Shown here: piece by piece, positions 31,312 through 43,511 of the stretch
Numbering within the stretch: the stretch's first letter is position 1
Layout: every line of letters starts with the position of its first letter
Assembly (NCBI GenBank): GCA_015852425.1
Contig: JAAAIG010000169.1
Span: 1 to 49,713, forward strand
Source: Gryganskiella cystojenkinii
Lineage: Eukaryota; Mortierellomycota; Mortierellomycetes; Mortierellales; Mortierellaceae
Reading direction: 5' to 3'
DNA: 49,713 bases
Made by a program: the position numbers and the translations under genes
The notes under the pieces: generated by a model
What the model was told of the DNA's origin: nothing
Databases searched by the model: none
What the model saw: the letters and a program-made list of their open reading frames with translations, nothing else

Positions 31312-33413
31312 ATGTCGGCTCTTCCTCAACAACACTCTGCCATCATTTCTCGTTCTCAATCCAAGCGCCCTCGTGGGTCGTTGGATTTCCCCATCCGCAA
31401 CCTCCGTCGGTATCTCACCATGATTTCTCAACAAATTGCGACCGGAGCATCCTTGATCGTCCGGCACCCCTTTATCCGTCCTCCAGTCCCGACTTGGCCC
31501 CTGCACCTGCACCTCTTCGTGGCCGTCGTTCAAGGAACCGAAGAGATTCAAGAACATATCGTTGACGACATTTCGGACATTCGATTCTTGATCGACACCT
31601 TCTTCCACTACCTCCCAAAACTACCACAAATGAAGATTGTTCCCTTTCAGTTACCAATCCCAGAGGGTGGTCGAGGATTCCCCGGAGTCCTGAAAGACAT
31701 TGAAGCGGGGGAGGATGGCAAGAGAACCTTACCAGGTCAATGGATCTCAGATTCGCGGGTCTGGAGTCGAATTATGAGTCTTCCCATGTCAGAGAGTGCA
31801 AAGGGGTCCAAGGACCCATTCGCAGCCAGGGAGGGCGAGAATGTCATCCTGTACACGCATGGAGGCGGGTACTTTATCTGCTCAACCGCGACACACAGAG
31901 AGATGCTCTGGAGGATCTCACGCGCCACAGGCAGGCGCATCTTTGGTAAGAATGCTGTTTAGAGATGCCAGCGTTCTTTTTTCACTTGTCTCGCCTGACG
32001 ATTAACCGCCGCTTTCTTTTTTTCGCTGATCTGCATGCATCATCGACACCACAGCGGTCGACTATAGGTTAGCTCCGGAAGATCCTTACCCTGCAGCTCT
32101 GCAGGATGCTTCGCACGCGTTCAGTCACTTAACTGACAGCGCGTTAGGCTGCGGGTTCGACCCCAAGAACGTGACCATGGCTGGCGACTCTGCCGGAGGC
32201 GGATTGACGATTGCTCTGATGATGTATCAACGTGACCAAGGCCTGGCCATGCCTTCCAAAGCCTTGCTTCTCTCTGTAAGTTCTTTTTTCCGGTCTCGGC
32301 TCAATCCTTTTATCACTGTTCATGCCTGTATTGCCTCGTGAGGGGAGGTTTCGCTGTCATATGCAAAAACAAAACAAAAAACAAAAAAAGGATCTCTTGC
32401 ACTGACCTCGCTTTTGTTCCCATCTCGTTTGGTTTCCACTTTGGAATGGCCGACCCCCTTCTTTCCCTCTTTTTTTTTTCTTCTCTCTCCCTCTCTCTCT
32501 TTTTTCCCCGGTTGGTTGACCTTTTTTTTTTTTTTAATTTGATTATGTTTTGAAGCCCTGGTTGGACTTGACAATGAGTTGTGAATCCTGGGAGACAAAC
32601 TCGAAGGACTACTTGCCTCGACCACCGCGCATGGAACACAAATTCAACCCGATTCGATTTTACTGCTCAGGGAATCGGCAACTTGCCCGAGATCCTTACA
32701 TCTCTCCTCTCTGGGGGAACCTCGAGGGTTTACCGCCGATGCTGATCCAATGCGGTGAACAAGAACGACTGCTAGACGAGTGTATTCTGTTCACTTATAA
32801 GGCTGGAGGCACTACCTATACCGACACATCTTCTACAGGAGCCACCATGACATCAAGATCTCTCAATTGCGAGGCGAGAACAATAACATCAACAACCGCG
32901 ACTCACTCTCCGTCTCTGGCACAATCCCGATCTGAACCTGGATTTGGATCTGATACCCGAAATTCTCAACCTTCGGGACTTCATCAGGTAAAGTCACACT
33001 CACAACTGCAACCGTGGAATCCTCCGACCTCGACAGCGACAGCGACAGCCACGTCCTTCAGACGTCCCAGAGTCGAACTCGATATCTATTCGGGGATGGT
33101 TCATGTTTTTCAAGCTATACCACTCATGCCCGAGTCTCGCCTGGCCCTCCAGAGGATGCGCGACTTCCTGGAACGGAAGGAATTCGAAGAAGAGGAGGAA
33201 GAGAAGATAACGAGAAAACAGATGGAAGAAGAGAAAATGAATCAACAAGAACTCTTTGAACAACAACAACAACGACAACAGGAAAAGATCGAGACCATGG
33301 ACGCTCAAAGTCCGATTCTACTCATGAACATGATCCGTGAAGACGATGATCACTTTTTCGACATGGAAACCATGGAATCAGGGCCAAACTCGACTGTTTT
33401 TGTTCTGGCCTGA
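31312..33413 (+). CDS. Hormone-sensitive-lipase-type alpha/beta-hydrolase (esterase/lipase), three exons
   Basis: Exons: 31312-31945, 32055-32275, 32556-33413, 1713 nt, 570 aa. The HSL-family signatures are present: oxyanion-hole HGGG (183-186), DYRLAPEDPYPAAL, and nucleophile elbow GDSAGG with S257. The acid is likely D359 (RLLDEC after MLIQCGEQE), and the catalytic histidine is H468 in SGMVHVFQ. The acid-to-histidine spacing is over 100 residues because of an S/T/A-rich insert (about 370-455). After the fold ends near residue 490, an E/K/Q-rich coiled-coil-like tail of about 80 residues follows. An N-terminal arm (1-110) has hydrophobic segments near 40-75. The likely reaction is hydrolysis of short-chain or steroid-type esters. 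The second intron is T-rich and uses a TGAAG acceptor. Confidence 0.9.
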
Positions 33414-33678
33414 AAGGAAGAAAAAAAACCGTCTCGGTCTTGATTCAGGCCACCATTTATTTCTGTTTCTTTTTCTTTTATCGTTCTTACCAGTTCATTC
33501 ATTTCGCCCGCTAGAACAGTAGAATCAGTTGCAATAGACATAAAGCAGATCATTCCAAAGCACGTAATTGACTGCTCTCAGGGGAGGAGGGGGGTGGGTT
33601 TGGTGGATTTTTTTTTATTTTTTGAATTGTCATGGCACAAAGGCAAAAGTTATGAATCGTATCCAAGTTCCGCAACCA

Positions 33679-36600
33679 TTACTTTTTGCGCACATAAAAG
33701 AGGGTATATCCGTGTTCCGACTAGAATGATCACATAAAGGGAGGCAAAAACAATAAACGATTAGTTATTAGACTCGACAACAATCAAATACAACACAAAC
33801 AGATCCCCAATGGGGACAAAAAAAAAAACTTACCACAGCGACACTCTTGTCGCAAGGGGACACTCTTGTGTCATCAAAATTGGTCCAGCTGCCAGGTACT
33901 TCGCCTCTGACACAGGCCGTATAATGTCCACTGCTGACCTCTCCCGAATGGTTTGAGACCGCATACAAATCATAAATCGCCGGCTCTGCCTTTCCATGCC
34001 TTGTCGAGGGCATGTATTTGGTCAAATCTAGATCCTGGATCGGGTACTGGACCATGGCTTTGATCTTGTTCTTGAACGGACCCTCGGATGAAAATCGCTT
34101 CAACTGGATCAACAGCACATCCGGTAAACGACTCAACGTCATCTGCTTGGTCGCCTTTCTCGGTTTCTTGCAATGAGGGCAGTGCCACGCGTTCTCACCC
34201 TCCATTAACTCGGGCTCCACAAAATTGTTCAGACACGACTGGAGTGTCTGCGCCTGTCGGGTCAATGTCTTGGCCTTGATCGGCAGGGCCAGGTACATGA
34301 ACGCGTTATAGGTCGTCGAGGTCTTGCCGCATTTCGAACACGTCAATCGGTTCTTGAACTGGCCCTGGAACAAACTGACAATAATCGAGTTTTCCCGTCG
34401 CAGATAGCGCTGCCATGCAATCTCCGAGGCATCATATTCCGGTAGAGCCTCCATTCGCGCTTCATCCGCATCCGATCCCTCTGGTGGTTCTCCTGCTGCT
34501 GTGATCGCCGGTCTGGGCTCCAACTTGAGATCCTCGTGCAATCCATCCAACAAAAACGACAAAAACTCTTGAGAATCGTGTTGTTCCGTGCCCTTGAACT
34601 GTGGCGCAAACCCTGCGATCGCGTATCGGAAACTAGTAGGAGAGATCACAAGCGACATACCCGAGCGCATGCTCCTAATCAAGTCAGCGAATGCGTCCGC
34701 CAATCGCCCCTGGGTCCCCAACGAGTTCCGGATGTTGATAAATCGTTTAAAGGACCCATCCATGAAGAATCTTGACAGTGGAGAAGTGGCAATCAAGCAC
34801 TGGATCACAGAATTCATGTAGCAAGTATTGCCCAGGTTGGTTAACCCGGTCTTGCCCAACTGCGATCCTCCCATCTGCGAGAATCCTGATCCAAACTTTG
34901 TATAATCCCTCAAATCGTTCATGCCCGGTGGCTGAGGCAATGGTCGCATGGGCTTTGCGGGGATATCGGGTCGTGTCCTGTAGCTGCTGTTGGTCATGGC
35001 AGTCGATGTTGGTGACATGGCGTTGTAGTTGTAGGCTGGGCCAGAAACCAAATTCATACTTCCGTCCGGGGCAGTCAAGGCGGATACAGAGCCCATGGCC
35101 GTTCCAGGGAGTGGAACTTTGTCGGGAATAGGCGGTGAAGTCATTGTCGGCGAGAACGGCTTCTCAGAGGCACCGAAATCCATCCAATGGTTGTCGTAAA
35201 CGGTCGTCCTTCGCTGCAGCTTTCCGGCATCCGAATATCCATCGAGATTGATGCTCTGCGATGCTGATCCGTTACTCATAAGGCCAGCCTGGCTAGAAGA
35301 AAAGTCTGGAGGGTAGCTTCCATAGGCTGCGGTCCCGCTTCCAGAGCCGACTCCATTACTGACTGGCATAGAACTGGCGTATGCAGCGATGAGTTCAGGT
35401 GGGTATGAGGAAGCGTTTGAATTGCTGTATGGGGTGGCCTGTGGCGGATAAGCCTTGTTGTTCGTTCCAGAAAAGCCTCCTGTGCCCAGTTTAGGATTCA
35501 CCATCGACTGAGGACCATCACCACCGTCGACCTATGAACCATAGAATTATGTTGACAGACGCAAAAAAAAAAAAAGTTAGGGATCCATAGCAGCATATGA
35601 CAACTAGAAGCAAGGCAACGCTGTGGGGATTTTTGTTTTGTTGCATACCAGCTCTTGAACATTTCGCATAATCTTGCGACCCTCGGCCCGATTGATCCCT
35701 CCTCCGAGAGCTATTTTGTTCAGGAATGCATAGTTTTGCGATTGGTGGCTCTGCGGGATCGGTGCTGATGCAGGTCGATTGGTCGGGTCTGAAGAACCGG
35801 TCAAGCTACTGGTCGAGGAAGCCGGTGAATCCATGGAGGTCGGAAGTCTCTTTGCCTTATCCACGTCATCACCCTCGACCCAGTTCATTCCTGCACACTC
35901 GAGCCACGCGTCAAAGCCTCCGACAAGAAAAACAGGTCTTCTCTGAAGAACCTTTTCGAATTCGAGACTATGAAGTGCGCGATAGAGGTTGACCAACTCT
36001 TTTGTGTTGGCTACGGTCGAGTTTTGATCGTAATAGATGACTAGATCATTCTTTGAGCGAGCGCTGAACAGTTCGTGTTCGTGAGGTGGATTGTTGAACA
36101 GGCCTTGCTCTTCGATCTGCTTTGCGGACACACTACAAAAGGAAAGTAAACTGGAAGTTAGAGCGTGCACGCCATTTTTCCATTAAGGTTCATTTCCGCT
36201 ACCAAAAAAATAGTAGGATCGCCTACCCATCACGTATAGCTAGAGGGTCGACATTGACAGTTTTCGGGTATTTGATCTTTGCGCTTTTGTACTGGATCTG
36301 CCTACGGACATCCAACAACAGCAAATTTGGAGGGCCATTCGTTTGTTTGAAGTAATCAAGCAGTCGCTGTGGTTTGATCTCCACTGGGTAAGGGTAGTCG
36401 TCCTTATTGTTTGTTGTTGGGGCAGGTTGGGAAGACGAACTATTGCTTGTCGTAGGAGCACTAGATACAGTGACGGGCGCTGTCGTTGGCGGTGGTGGTA
36501 GTAAGGATCTTGCTGGTCGAGGCGCGGGCACCGGGCTGTTGTTATTGCTTCTATTGCTGTCAGCGGTCAAGTGAGAGGTTGTCGAGTAAGATGCTGGCGC

Positions 36601-38465
36601 AGAGGTTGTGGGTATATACTGCTGCTCAGAGGAAAACTGGCTCGATGATGACGACGACGGCGATGGTGATGATGTAGGTAGACACGGCTGCATTGGTCCT
36701 ACATTATTGCCAGTGAAAGATGTGCCATTCCAGCCTCCCATGGTCGACTGCATTGACGCTGGTTGAGATAAGAGTTGAGGAGTAATTGGAGGTGTTGCGG
36801 CACCGTAGACTGTTGGCTGGAGCGGACGGAAGGACGGCAGGGATGACGGCGGTGGGAGTAGATCTGATTGATTGTTGGTCGATGGACTCATCGATAACGC
36901 CGTCATGGGTCCTTGGACGGAAGGCACAGTTCCAGGGTTTGAGCTCATTGAGAATGAGGTTGGTACAGAAGAGAGATAACCCATCGAGGGAGTGGCTGGT
37001 GCAGAAAATGATGAGACCGGCTGTGAGACTGGCATAGACATGGGGGTCGATGTCCAGTTTGTGTTCGTGGTGGTGGTGGTGGTCGTAGAAGCAGCAGTCG
37101 GCGTGGTACCCGATGATACCTGTAGAAACTCTGGTTTGGATGGCTTTGGGGGAGGTGCTGCACGGCCGGGCTTGGCAGCGGCAGCGAGGGCAGCTGCGTC
37201 GACCTGCTGTACACTTTCATACTTTGCTGTCAGAAGCTCCTTGATCAATTCCGTGTCTTTGAATACTTTTGGTATGCCCTATTGATGAGTGAGTATGAGT
37301 GAACGGATGAATGAACAATTGTTAAAATAGTTAGGGTTGACATCGAAAGGAAAAAAAATATCATAGGTTTCGCGAGCATTTTCCAATCCGATATATAGAT
37401 CCCCAGTGGAAAGGACGAGGTTTGGTTTTACCTTCATTATCGATATGTACTCGGGATCGGTCTTGCTCTTGTCAAAGTCTTTTCTCTGAGGAACAATCTC
37501 CAGCATGATTCTAAGAAGTGTGAGGGAAATGTCGGGGTCAGTCAAACGTCAAGTCCTACCGAACAAAACTCTTGGGTGGCTTTCTTTTGGATGCAGCAAC
37601 ACCATATTTGATTCAATTCGGTAAGGCGGCCACAGACCATTCCTGGATCACTCTCCTGCTGCCTGCCTCTTGTCTGTCTCCAGTGCTCCTGTATCTCATA
37701 ATCGCATGCCTTCTTTCCAAAAGCCTTTTTTTTTCATCCATCGTCGCTTTGTGTCCAAAGAACAATAATATGCGCCGAGAAAACCGATCAGCCTCTGTGC
37801 CTGAGTCCTGTCTCCTGTTCTCCATATGGATGAGTGGTCATCATCATCATAACCTTCACCTATCCTTGCCGCTTTCCGTTGTTGGGTTGAATGCGTCGAC
37901 AAAATAAATAACAAAAAAGGGCGGGCGGTTCGAACATGATGACTCGCGGGGCACGCGCACGGCTGTGTCACCCTCTTTTTTTCCTTTTCTCCTTTGGGTC
38001 TGGCTGTGGGGGTTGCTTTTTTCGGCTCCCGACTGTTCTCTGGTTGTTTCTTCGCCCAGGTCCCATTCGATGGTATCCATTAAAAGTTCCGTGAAAGAGA
38101 ATGAAACTCACGATGTAGCCTTGAGATAGGCGACGAAGGCAGTCTCCATTTGACCCTTCACCCTTGCAATGTCTGCCTAGAAGAGGTCAATTAGTATGTC
38201 AAGAGGGCGGGAAAAGAAGAGTCGCTGTTAACAGTTGTATCCATTGTTGAGCCCTAGAGTCTGCAAAAAATAAAAAAGAACATACGGTGTTGAGGATTGC
38301 CTGCGCAGAGCGGACATAGCTCTTTGTCGAGAAGGTAGGGTCATACTGGACCTTGGACTGGGTGATCAAGTCCTTGATCTTTTTTGCAGGTGTGTCCAGG
38401 ACATTAGATGGTGAGGAAGTAGAGGTAGAGGTAGAGGAAGTAGAGGACGTGGGCATGGGCGGCAT
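33679..38465 (-). CDS. DOA4: USP8/Doa4-type ubiquitin-specific protease with dimerisation, rhodanese and USP domains (seven exons)
   Basis: Exons (minus): 38465-38286, 38176-38112, 37510-37432, 37278-36227, 36132-35649, 35531-33834, 33720-33679, totalling 3600 nt (1199 aa). An N-terminal MIT/USP8-dimerisation-type helical domain (about 15-110: AKKIKDLITQSKVQYDP, YVRSAQAILN, FVAYLKATS) is followed by a long S/T/P linker. A rhodanese fold (about 365-550: LLLLDVRRQIQYKSAKI, PVFLVGGFDAWLE) follows, without an obvious catalytic cysteine loop. After a second P-rich linker comes the USP domain, with catalytic C857 (NLGNTCYMN), H1156 (SSGHYTAC) and D1173 (WTNFDD), and zinc pairs C1018/C1021 and C1071/C1074. 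The last exon encodes SEHGYTLFYVRKK. USP8 and Doa4 remove ubiquitin from endosomal cargo at ESCRT sites. The catalytic set is intact. Confidence 0.94.
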
Positions 38466-39020
38466 GTCTCTTTATAAACGCTAATTGTTGGAGAGTGATT
38501 ATAGACGTTGTACAGGCTACTGGATACACCGGAGAAAGAGGGAAAGAGGGGTAACAGAGAGAGAGGGAACAAATAGGAACAGATGGAGAAGGAGTAGATT
38601 AATTAGGCAAGGAAATGTAATTAAAACAATGAATGAATGAAAAGTGTGAATTAATGGGAATCGAAAGAAAGGAATAAAGAAACGCCCAAAGCGTCATAGT
38701 CCCCACTCTTTCTGGACTTGCCCGACAGCCCTGTTTCTTTTTATTCTTCACTTCTGCCCCACAACTTACACACACACACACACATGGACACTTTTTATCC
38801 ATGTCCCCTAGTTCTCTCTGTCGCTCAACGACTGACAGGTCAGTCTGCTTTTGGTCACTCGCTCCTCCTTGTCGTCGTGGCTGACCCCTTCGTCACCGTT
38901 CGTCACTTTTTTCGTTCGATCGCCCTCGTAGCACAAAAAACTCGAGCCCTCTCTATCTTCCCTGAATGATACGTTTACATCTCCTGAATGTGATGTTTAT
39001 TAGAGTCCTTTTTGTTTTTT
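38466..39020. other. Intergenic region upstream of the deubiquitinase gene, with a CA microsatellite
   Basis: This 555-bp gap contains a short (AC)n run at about 38767-38783 and the AIP1 poly(A) signal at 38996. No gene is visible. It should hold the deubiquitinase promoter and the AIP1 3' UTR. Confidence 0.5.
38996..39001 (-). terminator. Candidate AIP1 poly(A) signal
   Basis: An AATAAA hexamer on the minus strand lies 20 nt beyond the AIP1 stop codon. Confidence 0.5.
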
Positions 39021-41744
39021 TTAGTGATGCGTCAACTTCCACTTCTTGATACAAGCATCCGCACCGGTCGAGACAACGGTCTCCTCGTCCACAAACGAAA
39101 CGCCCGACACACTGAGCGCATGTGCGTTCGGGATTGCAATCTTCTTCATCGTCTTTTCCCTACTCCAAACAAAGATGTTGGTATCAAGCGATCCACTGAC
39201 AGCATAACGACCACTAGGAGACCAGGCAATTGACGTGACACGTCCAGTATGGAAGACCCAGTGCTGGATCGTTGCTGCTCCAGTCGCAACATCATAGACA
39301 TAAATCTTGCCTACGCTGTCTCCAGCGGCCAACAGGGTTCCATCCGGGTTGAATGCCAATGCCGTGATCGCACCCTTGTTGTTGCTCAAGGTATGGACTG
39401 CAGTGAGCTTGGCTCCATCCAGAGTCATGACATACACCTTGGCATCCTATGTCAAGAATAAAGAATGAAAATATGACACGTAGCAGTGTGTTAGTAAATA
39501 ATAGATTACAAAGGGATATGTGTGGGATCCATATCAGAAGGCAATCAGTCACCCTTCCTCCCCATTCAAGCTTTTTCTTCTTTTGCAGACGGGTACCTGA
39601 CTTCCAATGGCAACGGTCGTTCCCTGCGTGTTAATAGCAACAGCAGTGGCACTGTAACCGACGGAAAGCGATCCAACCTTCTTTCCATTTTGAACTATCT
39701 GCACCTCAGACTCGGTCGCTACAACAACAGTCTGATCGTCACTGACAGAAACACCCTTGGGAAGACCACCGGTGGAGACGATAGAGACATCGCTGCTGGA
39801 TGCAGTGTTCGAGATCCTCAACGTGTCATCCATTCCTGCAGAGACAAGTTGAGCGCCGCTGACCTCCATCTGCATGACCTGGTTACTGTGACTAGACTCC
39901 TTCAGTGGCGACCCCTCTCCGGTCGCTCCCTCCCACGACATGACACGACCATCGTAACTGCCAGTGAAGAACGTTTGCTTGTCTGCTGAGACTGCAAAGG
40001 CGGTGATGGCCTTTTGGTGCCCCTGAATAACACGAGATGCTTTGCTTGTGGTAGGATCCAGGTAGTTGAGGTTGCCTGACAATGACAAACTGACGAGGTT
40101 ATCGCCCTTCCAGATATTTCCAACCTGCTGGCCATCGATGTTGGATCCTTGAGAGGCGAGATCGAACGTGCTAACAAAGATACAATTGCAAGAAAGATTT
40201 AAAACTCGGAGATGTACGCGATGACAATAACGATGAAATTAGAAAGGAACGCTAAAGAACGAGTGTAATCACTTACGAAACGACGCTCGATTTTTCGACA
40301 TCCCAGATCTTTGCGGTTTGGTCTGCAGAAGAGGTCAGGATACGAGTGCTATCGGGCGACCATGACAGGGCGAAAATGCCACCAGTATGACTATGCTCGG
40401 CAGTAGAGAGTTCCTTCAGCTTGTCTCCACTCTTTCCGTCATAGATAAAGATCTAGAAAAAGGACACGAGAAGACAGCAAAAGGCTTAGTCAACGAGACT
40501 ACATCATTACATAACGTCCTCAGCAAACATAGGAAGTATGAATGAACAGAGATTGAGCTTATTACCTTGCCATCAGAACCAACAGAAGCAAACATATCGC
40601 CATTGTTGCTGAACTTGACCTCCTGGACAAAGCGGGTGTGGTCCTGGATAGTCCTGTTGTAGACGAATGGGACACCGTTGCTGAAGATCAAGGTGTTGTC
40701 GTCGCCTCCGGTGACAGCGCGGAATGGACGGGTATGGCGAATTGCGACCGTGTTCACGACTTTGGAGTGGCCCATAATCTCTCCGCATGACGATCCAGTG
40801 TCAGCCAAGAACGCGTGTCCGAATCTAAGGTAAGGGATTGAAGAACAATGTAGAGGGAGAGAGAGAACGACATTAGTGACTGCAAGTGTAGAGGAGACAC
40901 AGAGACACAGAGACAAGAAAAATGTTATGTGAGAGCTCTTGTCTAGACCTACTTTTCCTTTCCATCTCCAACGGCAATGATGCGCTTGCTCTCTCCGTCC
41001 CAAGCGATATCGTTCACCTTGCCGCTGATGGCCTGTGAACATTTTATAAACCATATCAAACAGTTAGCCAAATTGATGTAAAAAGACCATTACGATGAAT
41101 TTTTTTTTTTCATTTGGGCATTCTGTCAGGGGCCTTCTTCTTTACCTTGCTTTCCAACTTGAGGATTTGTTCGTCGCCGAGGGTATCCCAGACTCTGACG
41201 TTACCTCTCTCGTCTATTTCGATACAGTTATGAGGGGGAGTGTTAGTCAATCAGTCGAATTGTTGCCCGCTAGTTTAAGTGACAGCATGAAGGCAGAACA
41301 ATGGAAAAGAAACACACCTCCAGAGGCGATGTAGAATCCAGAGGGAGCAAACTTTGCGACAGAGACATTGCAGGTATGCTGAGTGTATTCTTTGGCGATA
41401 TGTGGGTTCTATTTGAGAGATTGAAAGGAGAACGGGTTTGTTAGAAACCGTTTATTTGGACAGGCATACTCATGACAGAGTAACAAATAAATAAAGGTCG
41501 AGTTTTTTTTACCTCGAGGTTACGGATAAAGACCGACTTTCCGTTGGTGTAGAGAATGTTCTCGCCCTTGGGATCAGCATCGAGGTGGACGGACTGGCCG
41601 CGGGTGGCAGCAGGGGCGCAAGCAAAGATGGAGGCTTTTTTTTTTTGAAAGAGAATATAGAGAGATAGAGTCAGGGGGGTTAGAGTCCCTTGTCAATGGC
41701 TGTTCCTGAAATGAAGAGATGAACTTACTGCGAGTAGCAGACAT
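39021..41744 (-). CDS. AIP1: Actin-interacting protein 1, WD40 repeat cofilin cofactor (nine exons)
   Basis: Exons (minus): 41744-41729, 41634-41513, 41408-41318, 41213-41146, 41032-40953, 40824-40566, 40452-40277, 40170-39597, 39446-39021, totalling 1812 nt (603 aa), the normal length for Aip1/WDR1. WD40 blades run through the whole protein: [84 protein letters not shown], and the closing [12 protein letters not shown]. The segment PPFKFxxxF of animals is represented by [10 protein letters not shown] and [19 protein letters not shown]. Aip1 binds cofilin-decorated F-actin and speeds filament disassembly and capping at cortical patches. Exon 1 codes for only five residues plus one base, and the second exon uses an acceptor preceded by ten A residues. 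It is head to head with NNF1. Confidence 0.95.
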
Positions 41745-42101
41745 GGTGGGCGTCAGTTGGACTGTGGGCAGATGAGAAAGTGGCAGAAAAGGGCAGAAAA
41801 GGACGAGGAGAGAAGACAGAGAGAGAGAGAGGACAGAAGGCGGGAATGAGAAAAGACAATTGGTTTTTGAATGAAAAGGCGAAAGAGAGAAAGAGAAAGG
41901 GGGGAGGGGTGAATGTCTTTTTTTTTTCATGTTCCCTCAGAAACGTCATACAGTGGCCTCTGCAAAGGTTAAAAAGTGACCTCTTTTTTTTTGGCACGTT
42001 GACACAAAGGGGTATTATTGCAATACATGCACGCGCGCCCTTGTTCCTCGAAAGATTACCTTTTCCACCTCCACATCAACAGACACATTCCAACATCAAC
42101 A
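41745..42101. promoter_or_regulatory. Shared divergent promoter of AIP1 and NNF1
   Basis: Start codons face apart across 357 bp. The spacer is strongly GA-rich on the plus strand from about 41770 to 41915 and contains two T runs (about 41920 and 41983). Both transcripts must start within it. Confidence 0.55.
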
Positions 42102-43247
42102 ATGGTCACGGCTCAGCAAGAGTTCCCAGATCAGGACATGCCCATGGACATGGACGAATCACAACAACCACTCGAGCCTGAACCAGAAGGCCCCAGAATG
42201 ACTCGACTCCGTGCTGTCCTCGAAAAGTCAATGTCAAAGACCCTCGAGACCTGCAACTATGCCGCCATTCGAGAATGTTTTCCTGCCCTCTCGGAAGCCC
42301 ACCCCGACGATCTGAGGGATGCTCACGACAAAGTCTGTCTGTTCTTGCGTGTCGAGATCAATGTAATGAGAGAACAGAGAGAAAAGAACGCGTGAACTCG
42401 ATTGGACTGTATATTCGATTCATCAAAGATTCTAATCAGTTGAATTGAATCGAGCTGGAACCTCAAACACACCCATACACTCCTAATGCTACCTTCTACA
42501 ACAACTCTTATAGAACGAATTCGAACAGATCTTGCAGGAACGAAGTGTTGTTCACAAGCTCAATGCTCTGGACCAACTCATTGCAGAATCATATGCGAAA
42601 GGACGGACGACCGGCTCACGATCAATCTTGGACTTGTAAGTCGATCCCACCCCTCAATATAAGGCGGGCTGGATGACACACGAGTCCAAAGAAAAAGTGG
42701 AGAAAGACTCTATTTTCAAACCAGCAACTGACAAAGCGCGTACATTTCCTTTTCGTCAATAGGAAACCGGAGGTGGCAGTTCGTGCCCGCACTGTGCCAA
42801 CAAAGGAAGAAGAGATTGAGAGACTCAAAGCCGAACTGGAAAGGGTACGACCTGCAGACAAATGATCAGGAATCTGGTCCAACGGATCAAGCACTAACCG
42901 TCATTTTATTATTATTATTATTTTTAAAAAAACAGGTTCAGTTGGACAATCGGCGACTCGGAAGTGCCTTGAACAACTCGAAGGCAGAGCAGGCGGCAAT
43001 CAAGCTTGATGTATTGGAATCCTACAACGAGTTCCAAGAGGTGAGGACAACGGATAACGATTATGTTTTTTTTTGGGATCGCTTATTAGTTGCATAGTCT
43101 TGGAGTGTGTAGTGAGATGTAAGAACCAACAACAATTTCTATCTTCCAATCATTCTGAAATAGGGAGCCAAGATTGCTTCGAAAATACCGGTCCAGGACA
43201 TGGAAAAGCTGCTCGACTCGGCCATGCGCCATGTGCAAGACCTTTGA
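42102..43247 (+). CDS. NNF1: Nnf1, Mis12/MIND kinetochore complex subunit (five exons)
   Basis: Exons: 42102-42362, 42514-42635, 42763-42844, 42936-43040, 43164-43247, 654 nt, 217 aa. After an acidic leader comes the Nnf1 head: RMTRLRAVLEKSMSKTL, ETCNYAAIRECFPALSEAHP, the hydrophobic helix CLFLRVEIN, then EFEQILQERSVVHKLNALDQ with LIAE. This is the family's characteristic FP and EFEQIxxER...LNxLDxLI pattern. The C-terminal half is coiled coil (EEEIERLKAELERVQLDNRR, LDVLESYNEFQE). Nnf1 (human PMF1) pairs with Mis12 in the four-subunit complex that links inner centromere chromatin to Ndc80 and microtubules. HMG-CoA lyase follows 264 bp downstream on the same strand. Confidence 0.82.
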
Positions 43248-43511
43248 ATACTCTTTTTTTTATTGTTTTTGTTTTTATTGCTTGTCATTTCCTGTATTGT
43301 TCTCTCTGTATCATAGCTCCTTCTGCATTTCCGTGCCAAAAAATAAAAATATTTCCACGGTTGGTGGGGGACAAACTCCGACCTCCACAGCGGTCAAAAA
43401 GAGTTCTCCGTCTCCTGACAGATCAAATTCCATCTCTTGTTCCCCCATTCATTCATTCTTTACATACCTAATTTTCTCCCCTCTCTCTGCCCCCCTTCCT
43501 TCTTTTTAATT

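Noticed and set aside
32134..32164. GGGTTCGACCCC and nearby bases resemble a tRNA T-arm/B-box
   Set aside because: It lies inside exon 2 of the esterase, encoding ALGCGFDP next to conserved motifs. No matching acceptor, D or anticodon arms are present.
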